From: an uncultured Oscillospiraceae bacterium
GTDB taxonomy: Bacteria > Bacillota > Clostridia > Oscillospirales > Oscillospiraceae
Direction of reading: 5' to 3'
Assembly: GCA_934572365.1 (NCBI GenBank)
Contig: CAKTKX010000049.1
Span: 1 to 8,920, forward strand
Length of the DNA: 8,920 nt
The notes under the pieces are model-generated. The model was given only the letters and a program-made list of their open reading frames with translations. It was not told where the DNA came from and did not search any database. The stretch's first letter is position 1. Each line of letters begins with the position of its first letter. The position numbers were made by a program, and so were the translations under genes. This document shows positions 1 through 6,197 of this stretch, one piece after another.

Positions 1-1343
1 AACCGCCGGGTCACGACCTGACGCATGGAGGCGTAGTCGTCCTGATCGGTCAGCCCCTCCACCTTGAAGCGCTTGTAGTCGCTTTTCTTCGGCTTTCCCT
101 CCTGAAATACCACCATGCTGGCGACGATGTCCGTGCCGGAAATGTTGGAAATATCGAAGGATTCCATCCGTTTTGGAGCGGGAATGGCCAGCATTTTTCC
201 AAGCAGCGTCAGCGTCGCGCTGACCCGCTCTTCCCTGCCGGTGACACGCTCAGCTTCCTCAAAGGCGTTTTTGCAGGCCAGCTCCACCAGGCGCAGATTG
301 TCGCCCCGCTGGGGGACGTGGAGCTTCGGCCGCCGCCCGTACTGCTGTTCCAGCAGCTCGGCGAACAGCTCGCCGTCGTCGATTGCAAAGGGCAGCAGCA
401 CCCGCCTGGGGGCAATGCCGCGGCTCAGGTAGAACTGCTTGAGCAGGCTGGAAACGGCTTCCAGCTTGTCGTCGGGTCTGGAAAACACCTCGTAGTCCTT
501 GTCCAGCAGATTGCCGCCGGAGAAATGCAGCACGGCAAAGCACGCCTTGGCCTCGGTCTCCCCGTAGCCGACCACGTCGGTGTCTGCGAGAGTACCGGCT
601 GTCACAAGCTGCTTCTGTCCCAAATTTTCTACCGCGTTCAGGCGGTCGCGGAGACTGGCCGCCAGCTCAAATTCCAGGTTGTCCGCGGCGGTGAGCATCT
701 GCCCGCGAAGCTGCTCGGCCACCGCCTTGTAATTCCCCTTCAAAAGCTCCCGCGCCTGGAGCATGGTTTCCCGGTACTCGGTGCAGCTTTTGCTCTCCTG
801 GCACCACCCGGCGCACTGGTTCATGTGATAGTTCAGGCAAGGGCGCTCCTTGCCGACATCCCGGGGGAACTGCTTGTGGCAGCCGGGCAGCTTGAGGGTC
901 AGGCGAATGGCCTCCATCACATCGTGGGTCACGGCTCTGCCGCCGTAGGGGCCGTAATAATCCGCGCCGTCGTCCGCCGGTTTGCTGACCATGGTGATGA
1001 CCGGGTAAATGTCCTTCATGTTAAGCCTTAGGTAGGGATAGCCCTTGTCGTCCTTCAAAAGGATGTTGTATTTGGGCATATAGCGCTTAATGAGGGAGCA
1101 TTCCAGCACCAGCGCTTCAAATTCGGAAGCGGCGACAATGATGTCAAAATGGTGAATTTTGCTCACCATCAGCCGGGTTTTCGGGGTGTGGGACGCCGTG
1201 TCCTGAAAATACTGGCTGACCCGATTTTTCAGCTTCTTCGCCTTGCCCACGTAGATGACCTTGTCCGTCTTGTCCCGCATGATATACACACCGGGGGTAT
1301 AGGGCAGGGACAGGGCTTTTTCTTTCAGTTCATCAAAGGTCAT
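1..1343 (-). CDS. uvrC: UvrC, excinuclease ABC subunit C (partial, N-terminal 447 codons)
   Basis: UvrC makes the two incisions flanking a lesion after UvrA/UvrB recognition in nucleotide excision repair. The start is ATG at 1343, with an AGGGGA Shine-Dalgarno just upstream, and the frame stays open to the window edge. Residues 14-90 form the GIY-YIG nuclease domain that cuts on the 3' side: PGVYIM at 17-22, YVGKAK at 31-36, Arg41, and a Glu in SEFEALVLE (73-81). Cys155, Cys169, Cys177 and Cys181 match the spacing of the four cysteines that hold an iron-sulfur cluster in E. coli UvrC. Residues about 205-240 are the UVR motif that binds UvrB (AADNLEFELAASLRDRL). The last visible part, SFDISNISGTD to DDYASMRQVVTRR, is the start of the RNase H-like 5'-incision domain. 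The C-terminal helix-hairpin-helix region is outside the window. It lies 75 nt downstream of the HPr gene and probably shares its promoter. Confidence 0.97.
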   Translation of the reverse strand, partial: MTFDELKEKALSLPYTPGVYIMRDKTDKVIYVGKAKKLKNRVSQYFQDTASHTPKTRLMVSKIHHFDIIVAASEFEALVLECSLIKRYMPKYNILLKDDKGYPYLRLNMKDIYPVITMVSKPADDGADYYGPYGGRAVTHDVMEAIRLTLKLPGCHKQFPRDVGKERPCLNYHMNQCAGWCQESKSCTEYRETMLQARELLKGNYKAVAEQLRGQMLTAADNLEFELAASLRDRLNAVENLGQKQLVTAGTLADTDVVGYGETEAKACFAVLHFSGGNLLDKDYEVFSRPDDKLEAVSSLLKQFYLSRGIAPRRVLLPFAIDDGELFAELLEQQYGRRPKLHVPQRGDNLRLVELACKNAFEEAERVTGREERVSATLTLLGKMLAIPAPKRMESFDISNISGTDIVASMVVFQEGKPKKSDYKRFKVEGLTDQDDYASMRQVVTRR

Positions 1344-1372
1344 GGTCTTCCCCTCACGAGCGCTAAAATGTA

Positions 1373-1401
1373 CCGCCCCAATGCTTGGGGCATTGAGGCG
1401 G
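1373..1401 (-). terminator. 12-bp hairpin between HPr and uvrC, possible attenuator or weak terminator
   Basis: On the minus strand CCGCCTCAATGC pairs with GCATTGGGGCGG around a CCCAA loop, giving 12 consecutive pairs including one U-G wobble. On the plus strand the same position is a C-A mismatch, so the fold fits an RNA read leftwards, in the direction of the genes. The tract after the stem is TACATTTTAG, too poor in T for a strong intrinsic terminator. The hairpin ends 29 nt before the uvrC start codon and upstream of its Shine-Dalgarno. It may partly terminate, stabilise the HPr message, or set the HPr/UvrC ratio. The role is inferred; the pairing is seen directly. Confidence 0.5.
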
Positions 1402-1418
1402 CTAAGTAAGCAAATATC

Positions 1419-1679
1419 TTAATACACGTCCCTCTGGAGCAGTGCGTCCAGGGCGTTGACGGCGGACTCCGCATCGGGGCCGGAGGCGCTCAGGGTCACG
1501 GTAGTACCGGTCACGACACCCAGAGACATGATACCCAGCAAGCTCTTGGCGTTCATCCTGCGGCTGCCGGATTCCAGCCAGATGCTGCTTTCAAATTCGT
1601 TGGCCTTCTGTACGAAGTAGGTCGCCTGTCGGTTATGCAGGCCGGATTCACAACGAACCACCACTTCTTTGTTGAACAT
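1419..1679 (-). CDS. HPr family phosphocarrier protein, atypical active-site neighbourhood (possibly Crh-like)
   Basis: This is a small (86 aa) HPr-fold protein of the phosphotransferase/carbon-catabolite system. Canonical HPr takes phosphate from PEP-dependent enzyme I on His15 and is phosphorylated on Ser46 by HPrK for CcpA signalling. I chose ATG 1679 over ATG 1685 because AAGGAG (1689-1694) is 9 nt from the former but only 3 nt from the latter, and because it places the family residues exactly at His15 and Ser46. The Ser46 region NAKSLLGIMSLG is well conserved. The His15 region reads GLHNRQA instead of the usual GLHARPA, so the residues after His and Arg are changed. The gene has its own promoter and precedes uvrC. 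In Bacillus and many Clostridia an HPr-like gene (crh) sits near whiA/yvcK, and hprK is often near uvrC, so a regulatory Crh-like role is possible. I leave the symbol blank because ptsH and crh cannot be separated here. Confidence 0.9.
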   Translation of the reverse strand: MFNKEVVVRCESGLHNRQATYFVQKANEFESSIWLESGSRRMNAKSLLGIMSLGVVTGTTVTLSASGPDAESAVNALDALLQRDVY

Positions 1680-1688
1680 ATCCATTCA

Positions 1689-1694
1689 CTCCTT
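1689..1694 (-). promoter_or_regulatory. Shine-Dalgarno of the HPr gene (decides the start)
   Basis: AAGGAG lies 9 nt before ATG 1679 and 3 nt before the in-frame ATG 1685. The spacing favours the inner ATG, which also gives canonical HPr numbering. Confidence 0.75.
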
Positions 1695-1698
1695 TTCA

Positions 1699-1718
1699 TC
1701 ATATCCACGCGGATACGA
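1699..1718 (-). promoter_or_regulatory. 5'-UTR hairpin of the HPr transcript
   Basis: On the minus strand the arms TCGTATCC and GGATATGA pair over 8 bp (one G-U wobble) around a GCGT loop. The hairpin starts about 7 nt after the predicted transcription start and ends 4 nt before the A-rich Shine-Dalgarno. It could protect the 5' end or modulate ribosome access. In DNA form the TATCC/GGATA palindrome could also be an operator. The pairing is seen; the function is inferred. Confidence 0.4.
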
Positions 1719-1731
1719 CGGGTCTAGATAT

Positions 1732-1760
1732 ATGATAGCTATTTTTACCGAAAATGTCAA
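1732..1760 (-). promoter_or_regulatory. Sigma-A type promoter for HPr (and probably uvrC)
   Basis: Reading leftwards, a perfect -35 box TTGACA (1755-1760) is followed by a 17-bp spacer and a -10 box TATCAT (1732-1737, one change from TATAAT). Transcription should begin near 1725, giving a leader of about 45 nt before ATG 1679. It is the only strong promoter I could see in the window. It lies between the MITE-like element and HPr, so HPr and uvrC need not depend on readthrough from mutS2. I saw no convincing cre (CcpA) site around it. Confidence 0.9.
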
Positions 1761-1848
1761 CTGTTTTTCGTTCTGTTTTCACAATACCTTAGGAAACCCG
1801 TCTCCTCGTATTCGAAAAAACGGGAGTATTTCCTGATACTGGAAATTT
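1761..1848. other. Non-coding stretch between element and HPr promoter, with competing inverted repeats
   Basis: No gene is apparent. Inverted repeat ATTTCC/GGAAAT (1828-1833 and 1841-1846) shares bases with a longer pairing, AGGAAA (1791-1796) with TTTCCT (1829-1834), extended by CCCGT (1797-1801) with ACGGG (1820-1824). The two folds exclude each other. In the leftward transcript a run of six T follows the first hairpin at a distance of 8 nt. This could be the original mutS2 terminator region, now separated from mutS2 by the inserted element. All of this is low confidence. Confidence 0.3.
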
Positions 1849-2017
1849 TTAAGGCAGCACCGCACAATTCGGCAAGAAGTCTCAGACAGGATTTTTGTCC
1901 CAATTCAAAGTTTGGAAAACGAAGGAATACTGTATGTATTTCTCGTTTTTCAAACTGAAGAAGTGGGGCAAAAAGACGGCTGAGACTCGCAGACGCAATT
2001 GTGCGGTGTTGCCTTAA
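1849..2017. mobile_element. MITE-like palindromic element inserted at the mutS2 stop codon
   Basis: The two ends are near-perfect inverted repeats of 21 bp: TTAAGGCAGCACCGC then ACAATT on the left, and the complement on the right with a single change (GGCAGC versus GGCAAC). The arms continue as an imperfect palindrome to an apex near 1933: AGTCTCAG, TTTTTG, AGTTTG, AAAACGA and AATAC all recur in inverted order. The whole unit can therefore fold into one long hairpin. It has no ORF and sits between genes. TA is present at both edges (1850-1851 and 2015-2016), compatible with a TA (or TTAA) target duplication as made by IS630/mariner-type transposases. No transposase is present, so mobilisation would be in trans. 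It could alternatively be a REP-like repeat or a structured RNA. No second copy was seen in this window. Confidence 0.65.
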
Positions 2018-4392
2018 CGGAACTCAGCAATGGTCACGCCGTCTTCGCCCTCGCCGTACACGCCAAGGCGGAAGCTCTTGACGAACTTATTCTTTTTCAG
2101 GGACTGCTGCACGGCGGCACGCAGCGCGCCGGTTCCCTTGCCGTGGATGATGCGCACGGTACTTAAGTTCGCCCGCATGGCCTCGTCCAGATACCGTTCC
2201 AAAACACAGATGGCCTCCACCGTGTCCATGCCCCTGAGATCAACCTCCGTCGGCATGGCGGTCATTTTCATCTCCCGGCCGGAATGGGCAGGATGGCCGC
2301 TCTTGGCCTTGTAGGGGTTTTCGTTTTCCAGAAGGTAGATCTCATCAGGCTTCGCGGTGAGTTTCAGGATGCCCGCCTGGAGCTGGTAGGTGCCGTCCTT
2401 GTTGATGGCGAGGACGCTGGCCTTGGTTCCCAGTTTCAGAAGCTCCACGGTGTCCCCCACCAGAATGCCCCGGGTGGGCTTTGGGCGCTCCTTCTTGGGC
2501 TGGGAGGCGCGGAGCTTGTCCTCCACCTCGTTGAGGTTCCGGCGCAGTTCGACCTGACGCTGGTTGATACCGCTGACGTCGGCGCTGTCGGCCAGCTGCT
2601 TGCGCATGGCTTTCAGCTCCTCAGAGGCAATGTTGGCGGCGGCGCGGGCTTCGTCGATGATGTGCTGGGCTTCCCGGCGGGCGGACTCCACGGCCTTTTC
2701 CTTTTCCCTGCGGAGCTGCTCCTGATATTCCTCGTTCTGCTGCTTGATCTTCGCCGTCTCCTGTTTCAGGCGCTCGGCCTCCTGACGGGCAAACTCCATC
2801 TGCTGGCGCTGCTGCTCCAGCTGGGACAGCACGTCCTCAAAATCCTTGTCGGACTTGTCCACCAGATCGTCGGCTTCCTTCAATATTTCCTCCGAAAGCC
2901 CCAGCTTCCGGGAAATGGCAAAGGCATTGGACTTGCCGGGAATGCCGATGAGCAGCTTATAAGTCGGGCGAAGGGTCTCCACGTCGAACTCACAGGAGGC
3001 GTTGATGACGCCCTTGGTGCGCATGGCGTAGAGCTTCAATTCGGCATAGTGGGTCGTTGCCACCACACGGCTGCCCAGCTTCCGGCAAAATTCGATGATG
3101 GCGGTAGCCAGCGCCGCGCCCTCCGCCGGGTCGGTGCCTGCGCCCAGCTCGTCGAACAGCACCAGCGTCCGGTCATCGCACTGGGCGACCACATCCACGA
3201 TGGTGCGCATATGGCTGGAAAAGGTGGACAGGCTCTGGGCGATGGACTGCTCGTCCCCGATGTCGGCGAGAATGGCGTCAAAGGTGGACAGCACGCTTCC
3301 GTCCCCGGCGGGGACGTGCAGGCCGCACTCCGCCATCAGCGTCAGAAGACCCACGGTTTTCAGGGTGACGGTCTTGCCGCCGGTGTTGGGGCCGGTGATG
3401 ATCATGGTATCAAAATCCGTACCCAGCCGCAGAGAGATCGGCACCACGGTTTTCGGGTCGATGAGAGGATGCCGGGCGTTTCGCAGCTCCACCCTGCCCT
3501 GATCGTTCATGATGGGCGCCCAGGCGCGCATCCGATAGGCAAGCTTTGCCTTGGCGAAGATCACGTCCAGCTGTACCAGCATCCGGTAATCTAAGTCAAT
3601 GGCCTCCCGGTAGGCGGCGGCTTCACTGGACAGCTCCGCCAGAATCCGCTCGATTTCCTTTTTTTCCTTTAATTCCAGCTCCCGCAGAGCGTTATTGGCG
3701 TTGACGGCGGACATGGGTTCCACAAAGTATGTAGAGCCTGTCGCGGACACGTCATGCACCAGTCCGGGGACGTCGTTTTTGCACTCGCTTTTCACGGGAA
3801 CCACGTACCGCCCCTGACGGATGGTGATGATCGGCTCCCGCAGGAATTTGGAGTAGGCCGGGGAGGAAATCACCTTTTGCAGGCTGTCCCGGATCTTCCC
3901 CGCCTGAATGCGCATATGGCGGCGGATGTCGGACAGCTCCGGGGAGGCGTTGTCCGCGATTTCTTCCTCGGAGAGGATCGCGCCGAAAATTTTGTCCTCT
4001 AAATATTTGTTAGGGCTGAGCGCCTGAAACAGGGCGTCCAGCACCGTCGCCTTGTCGTCCTCGGCGACATAGCCCTTGATATTCCGGGCGCAGCGGAGAA
4101 TGCCCGCAATGCGCAGCAGCTCCACGGGCTGCAAGCTGCCGCCCCTGTCTGCCCGCTCCAAAGACGCGGAACAGTCGGTCACGTCCCCGAAAACGGGGTT
4201 GCCCTTCCGGGTACACAGGTCGGAGGCCGCGGTGGTCTGATTCAGCATCAGCTCCACTTCCTCCAAGTCCGAAGAAGGCCGCAGCGACAGGCAGGCTTCC
4301 TTTCCGCCCTCGCTTCCGGCGCATTCGGCAAGAAGCCGCAAAACCTGGTCAAGTTCCAGCTTTCCCAGGGATTTCTCGTATAATTCTGACAT
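2014..4392 (-). CDS. mutS2: MutS2 (MutSB) ATPase with C-terminal Smr domain
   Basis: At 792 aa this matches the usual MutS2 length (about 780-790). MutS2 has no mismatch-binding domain. It acts at recombination intermediates in some bacteria and in Bacillus rescues collided ribosomes. Residues 1-300 are the core and clamp helices. The ABC-type ATPase has Walker A GPNTGGKT (334-341) followed by Walker B VLFDELGAGTDP with Asp414 and Glu415. Residues about 520-625 are a long charged coiled coil rich in Gln, Glu and Lys. Residues about 638-685 form a small KOW-like beta domain. Residues 715-792 are the Smr domain with DLRG at 718-721 and HGKGTG from His750, the residues associated with its nuclease or ribosome function. 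The start is ATG 4392, 15 nt after the recO stop. Its AGGAG overlaps that stop and is 12 nt away, longer than usual. The TAA stop lies in the border of the palindromic element. Confidence 0.98.
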   Translation of the reverse strand: MSELYEKSLGKLELDQVLRLLAECAGSEGGKEACLSLRPSSDLEEVELMLNQTTAASDLCTRKGNPVFGDVTDCSASLERADRGGSLQPVELLRIAGILRCARNIKGYVAEDDKATVLDALFQALSPNKYLEDKIFGAILSEEEIADNASPELSDIRRHMRIQAGKIRDSLQKVISSPAYSKFLREPIITIRQGRYVVPVKSECKNDVPGLVHDVSATGSTYFVEPMSAVNANNALRELELKEKKEIERILAELSSEAAAYREAIDLDYRMLVQLDVIFAKAKLAYRMRAWAPIMNDQGRVELRNARHPLIDPKTVVPISLRLGTDFDTMIITGPNTGGKTVTLKTVGLLTLMAECGLHVPAGDGSVLSTFDAILADIGDEQSIAQSLSTFSSHMRTIVDVVAQCDDRTLVLFDELGAGTDPAEGAALATAIIEFCRKLGSRVVATTHYAELKLYAMRTKGVINASCEFDVETLRPTYKLLIGIPGKSNAFAISRKLGLSEEILKEADDLVDKSDKDFEDVLSQLEQQRQQMEFARQEAERLKQETAKIKQQNEEYQEQLRREKEKAVESARREAQHIIDEARAAANIASEELKAMRKQLADSADVSGINQRQVELRRNLNEVEDKLRASQPKKERPKPTRGILVGDTVELLKLGTKASVLAINKDGTYQLQAGILKLTAKPDEIYLLENENPYKAKSGHPAHSGREMKMTAMPTEVDLRGMDTVEAICVLERYLDEAMRANLSTVRIIHGKGTGALRAAVQQSLKKNKFVKSFRLGVYGEGEDGVTIAEFR

Positions 4393-4404
4393 TTTTATTA
4401 TTAT

Positions 4405-4409
4405 CTCCT
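4405..4409 (-). promoter_or_regulatory. Shine-Dalgarno of mutS2 overlapping the recO stop, with a long AT-only spacer
   Basis: AGGAG shares bases with the TAG stop of recO (TAGGAG). The spacer to ATG 4392 is 12 nt of A and T only, longer than the usual 5-9 nt. The overlap suggests translational coupling of recO and mutS2; the long spacer suggests modest initiation. Confidence 0.6.
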
Positions 4410-5151
4410 ATATAAGTAGCGATTTGTAGAAATCCAGCGTGGAAAAGCCCCGTTCCAGCTGGGTCGCGAGGTATGCCTCCGTCACCTCGGAAAGCTGCTG
4501 CAAAGTATCTTCCCCCGCCTGAAAGGAAAACAGCTTTTTACTGTCGCAATAGCAGATGTAACGCATGGCCTCCAGCGCGGAGGGCGGTACCGGCATCCGA
4601 ATGCCGTTCGACTCAGGGCTTCGGCAATTCCGGCATTCCAGCATACCTGCCGACAGGTCGAACCGCTCCGGCGTCGGGCTGTCGCAGACATGGCAGCCGG
4701 TGAGGTCGGGGGTATAGCCCGACAGGCAGGCGGCGCGCAGCTCGAACACGGCCTTGACCTGGCTTTCCGGAAGATTGAGTTTGGAAAGGGCATACAGGCA
4801 GTTGAGCAGCAGCGATTGCAGCTCCGGGTTCGGCATATCTTCCTGAGAGAGAACCTCCGAAACCTGGGCAAAATACGTACCCAGAGACAGCTTGGTCAAG
4901 TCCCGGCGCAGGGGCGTAAACAGCTCGATGGATTGAGCTTCGTTGATGGTGTACTGTCCCCGGTATTCAAACAGCGTAAACTCCCCGTAGGCAAGCAGCT
5001 GGCACGGAGCAATCAGCGGGCTGTTTTTCCGCCGCAGCCCCCGCGCCTTCACGGTCAGCCTGCCATGGCGGCGGGTCAGCATGGTCAGCAAGGCGTCCTT
5101 GTCATTGTAGTCCGTAACTCTCAGGACGATGCCCTGAATCGTCAAATACAT
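4408..5151 (-). CDS. recO: RecO, DNA repair and recombination mediator
   Basis: RecO (247 aa, normal length) binds single-stranded DNA and SSB, anneals strands, and with RecR loads RecA in the RecFOR gap-repair pathway. Residues 1-80 are the N-terminal OB fold (YLTIQGIVLRVTDYNDKDAL, GRLTVKARGLRR). The C-terminal part is helical and carries a four-cysteine zinc site: Cys153 and Cys156 (CHVC) with Cys173 and Cys176 (CRNC), as found in many Firmicutes RecO proteins. The start is ATG 5151, with a strong GGAGG 7 nt upstream. The first 50 nt are overlapped in another frame by the yqzL-like gene, and the stop is fused to the mutS2 Shine-Dalgarno. Era-yqzL-recO order matches Bacillus; mutS2 follows here instead of glyQS. 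Confidence 0.97.
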   Translation of the reverse strand: MYLTIQGIVLRVTDYNDKDALLTMLTRRHGRLTVKARGLRRKNSPLIAPCQLLAYGEFTLFEYRGQYTINEAQSIELFTPLRRDLTKLSLGTYFAQVSEVLSQEDMPNPELQSLLLNCLYALSKLNLPESQVKAVFELRAACLSGYTPDLTGCHVCDSPTPERFDLSAGMLECRNCRSPESNGIRMPVPPSALEAMRYICYCDSKKLFSFQAGEDTLQQLSEVTEAYLATQLERGFSTLDFYKSLLI

Positions 5152-5242
5152 GGGTTTCCTCCGATTTGTGCTTGCAGTACATGAGATACATTTCCGGTGC
5201 GCCGGTCTCCAGAAACAGCTGCCAGTAATCCAAAGCGTTCAT
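5102..5242 (-). CDS. yqzL: YqzL-like small protein (46 aa)
   Basis: This short gene starts at ATG 5242 behind a strong AGGAGGG with a 6-nt spacer. A closer ATG at 5248 directly abuts the Shine-Dalgarno and is less likely. The N-terminal half reads MNALDYWQLFLETGAPEMYL then MYCKHK, matching the YqzL family pattern W-x-x-F-x-x-T-G-x-x-x-x-Y-L-x-Y. In Bacillus yqzL occupies the same place between era and recO. The function of YqzL is unknown to me. The last 50 nt run over the recO Shine-Dalgarno and start in another frame, so translation of the two is probably coupled. The tail after residue 28 is hydrophilic and lies mostly over recO. There is no signal peptide or membrane segment. Identification rests on pattern and position; a homology search was not possible. 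Confidence 0.8.
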   Translation of the reverse strand: MNALDYWQLFLETGAPEMYLMYCKHKSEETHVFDDSGHRPESYGLQ

Positions 5243-5297
5243 AGACATCCCTCCTGAAGGTAGGGTTTGCCGCACTTCGGAAATTTACCACTGGAAA

Positions 5298-6185
5298 TTA
5301 TTCGCTGTAGCCAAAGTTGCGCACCAGAAAGTCGCTGTCCCGCCAGTTTTCCTTCACCTTGACCCAGGTGGTCAGGAATACCTTGGTACCCATGAATTTC
5401 TCGCAGTCCGCCCGCGCCATAGATGAGATTTTTTTCAGCATGGCGCCGTTTTTGCCGATGATGATGCCCTTGTGGCTGGCCTTTTCGCAGTAAATGGTGG
5501 CGTCAATGTCGATGATGCCGCTGTCCCGCTCGGAGAATTTCGTGATCTCTACGGCGGTTCCGTGGGGAACCTCCCGGTCAAGGCACCACAGCAGCTTTTC
5601 CCGGATGATCTCCGCCATCACCTGCCGCTCAGGCTGGTCGGTGGTCACGTCCTCCGGGAACAGGAAGGGGCTTTCTTCGGCGTATTTGCCGCAGGTTTCC
5701 AGCAGATCCTCCACCCCGTCGCCGGTTTTGGCGGAGATGGGTATGATGGCGTCAAAGGCCGCCGCCTGAGAATAGACGGCGATGACTTCCAGAAGAGCAT
5801 CCTTTTCCACGGTGTCAATTTTATTGATGGCAAGAATGGCGGGGCAATGGCTGCTCTTGATTTTATCGATCAGCCCTTCCTCCTGGGGGCCGATAGACGC
5901 GATCGGCTCCACCACAAGGATGGTCAAATCCACGTCGGAAATGGATTCTCGGGCGACATTCACCATGTAATCGCCCAGCTTTGTTCTTGCCCGGTGGTAG
6001 CCGGGGGTGTCCACGAATACGAACTGGGTGTCCCCTCTCGTCACGATGCCGCAGATGCGGTTGCGGGTGGTCTGGGGCTTATTGGATACGATGGCGATCT
6101 TCTCGCCGACGAGATAGTTGGTCAGGGTGGACTTGCCCACGTTGGGGCGTCCGGCAATGGTGATCATAGCGGATTTTGTTTTCAT
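5298..6185 (-). CDS. era: Era, GTPase for 30S ribosomal subunit assembly
   Basis: Era (295 aa, normal length) is an essential GTPase that binds the 3' end of 16S rRNA during late 30S assembly. G motifs are complete: G1 GRPNVGKS (12-19), the switch I threonines in KPQTTRNR (36-43), G3 DTPG (59-62), G4 NKID (121-124) and G5 SAK (151-153). Residues about 190-290 form the RNA-binding KH domain, with the GxxG loop at IIIGKNGAML (from 241). The start is ATG 6185, with GGAG 8 nt upstream. That Shine-Dalgarno is fused to the ybeY stop (TGAGGAG), only 12 nt between genes. Adjacency to ybeY fits a shared role in 16S rRNA maturation. A 55-nt gap then leads to yqzL. Confidence 0.99.
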   Translation of the reverse strand: MKTKSAMITIAGRPNVGKSTLTNYLVGEKIAIVSNKPQTTRNRICGIVTRGDTQFVFVDTPGYHRARTKLGDYMVNVARESISDVDLTILVVEPIASIGPQEEGLIDKIKSSHCPAILAINKIDTVEKDALLEVIAVYSQAAAFDAIIPISAKTGDGVEDLLETCGKYAEESPFLFPEDVTTDQPERQVMAEIIREKLLWCLDREVPHGTAVEITKFSERDSGIIDIDATIYCEKASHKGIIIGKNGAMLKKISSMARADCEKFMGTKVFLTTWVKVKENWRDSDFLVRNFGYSE

Positions 6186-6197
6186 TTTCTGTTCTCC

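Noticed and set aside
318..1031. Plus-strand open frame of 237 codons
   Set aside because: It is antisense to uvrC, whose GIY-YIG, cysteine and UVR motifs are clear in the minus frame.
1683..1685. Upstream ATG as start of HPr (88 aa)
   Set aside because: Only 3 nt separate it from AAGGAG; the inner ATG at 1679 has normal spacing and gives His15/Ser46.
1761..1790. Possible cre (CcpA) operator upstream of the HPr promoter
   Set aside because: TGTGAAAACAGA resembles half of a cre site, but the central CG and the symmetric half are missing.
2284..3594. Long open frame on the plus strand (436 codons)
   Set aside because: It is antisense to mutS2, has no family signature, is rich in Leu/Gly/His as expected of a GC-rich antisense frame, and mutS2 is unmistakable on the other strand.
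5281..5300. AATTTCCAGT downstream of era, also present near 1839-1849
   Set aside because: A shared 10-mer with no matching flanks or common structure; likely chance in AT-rich gaps.
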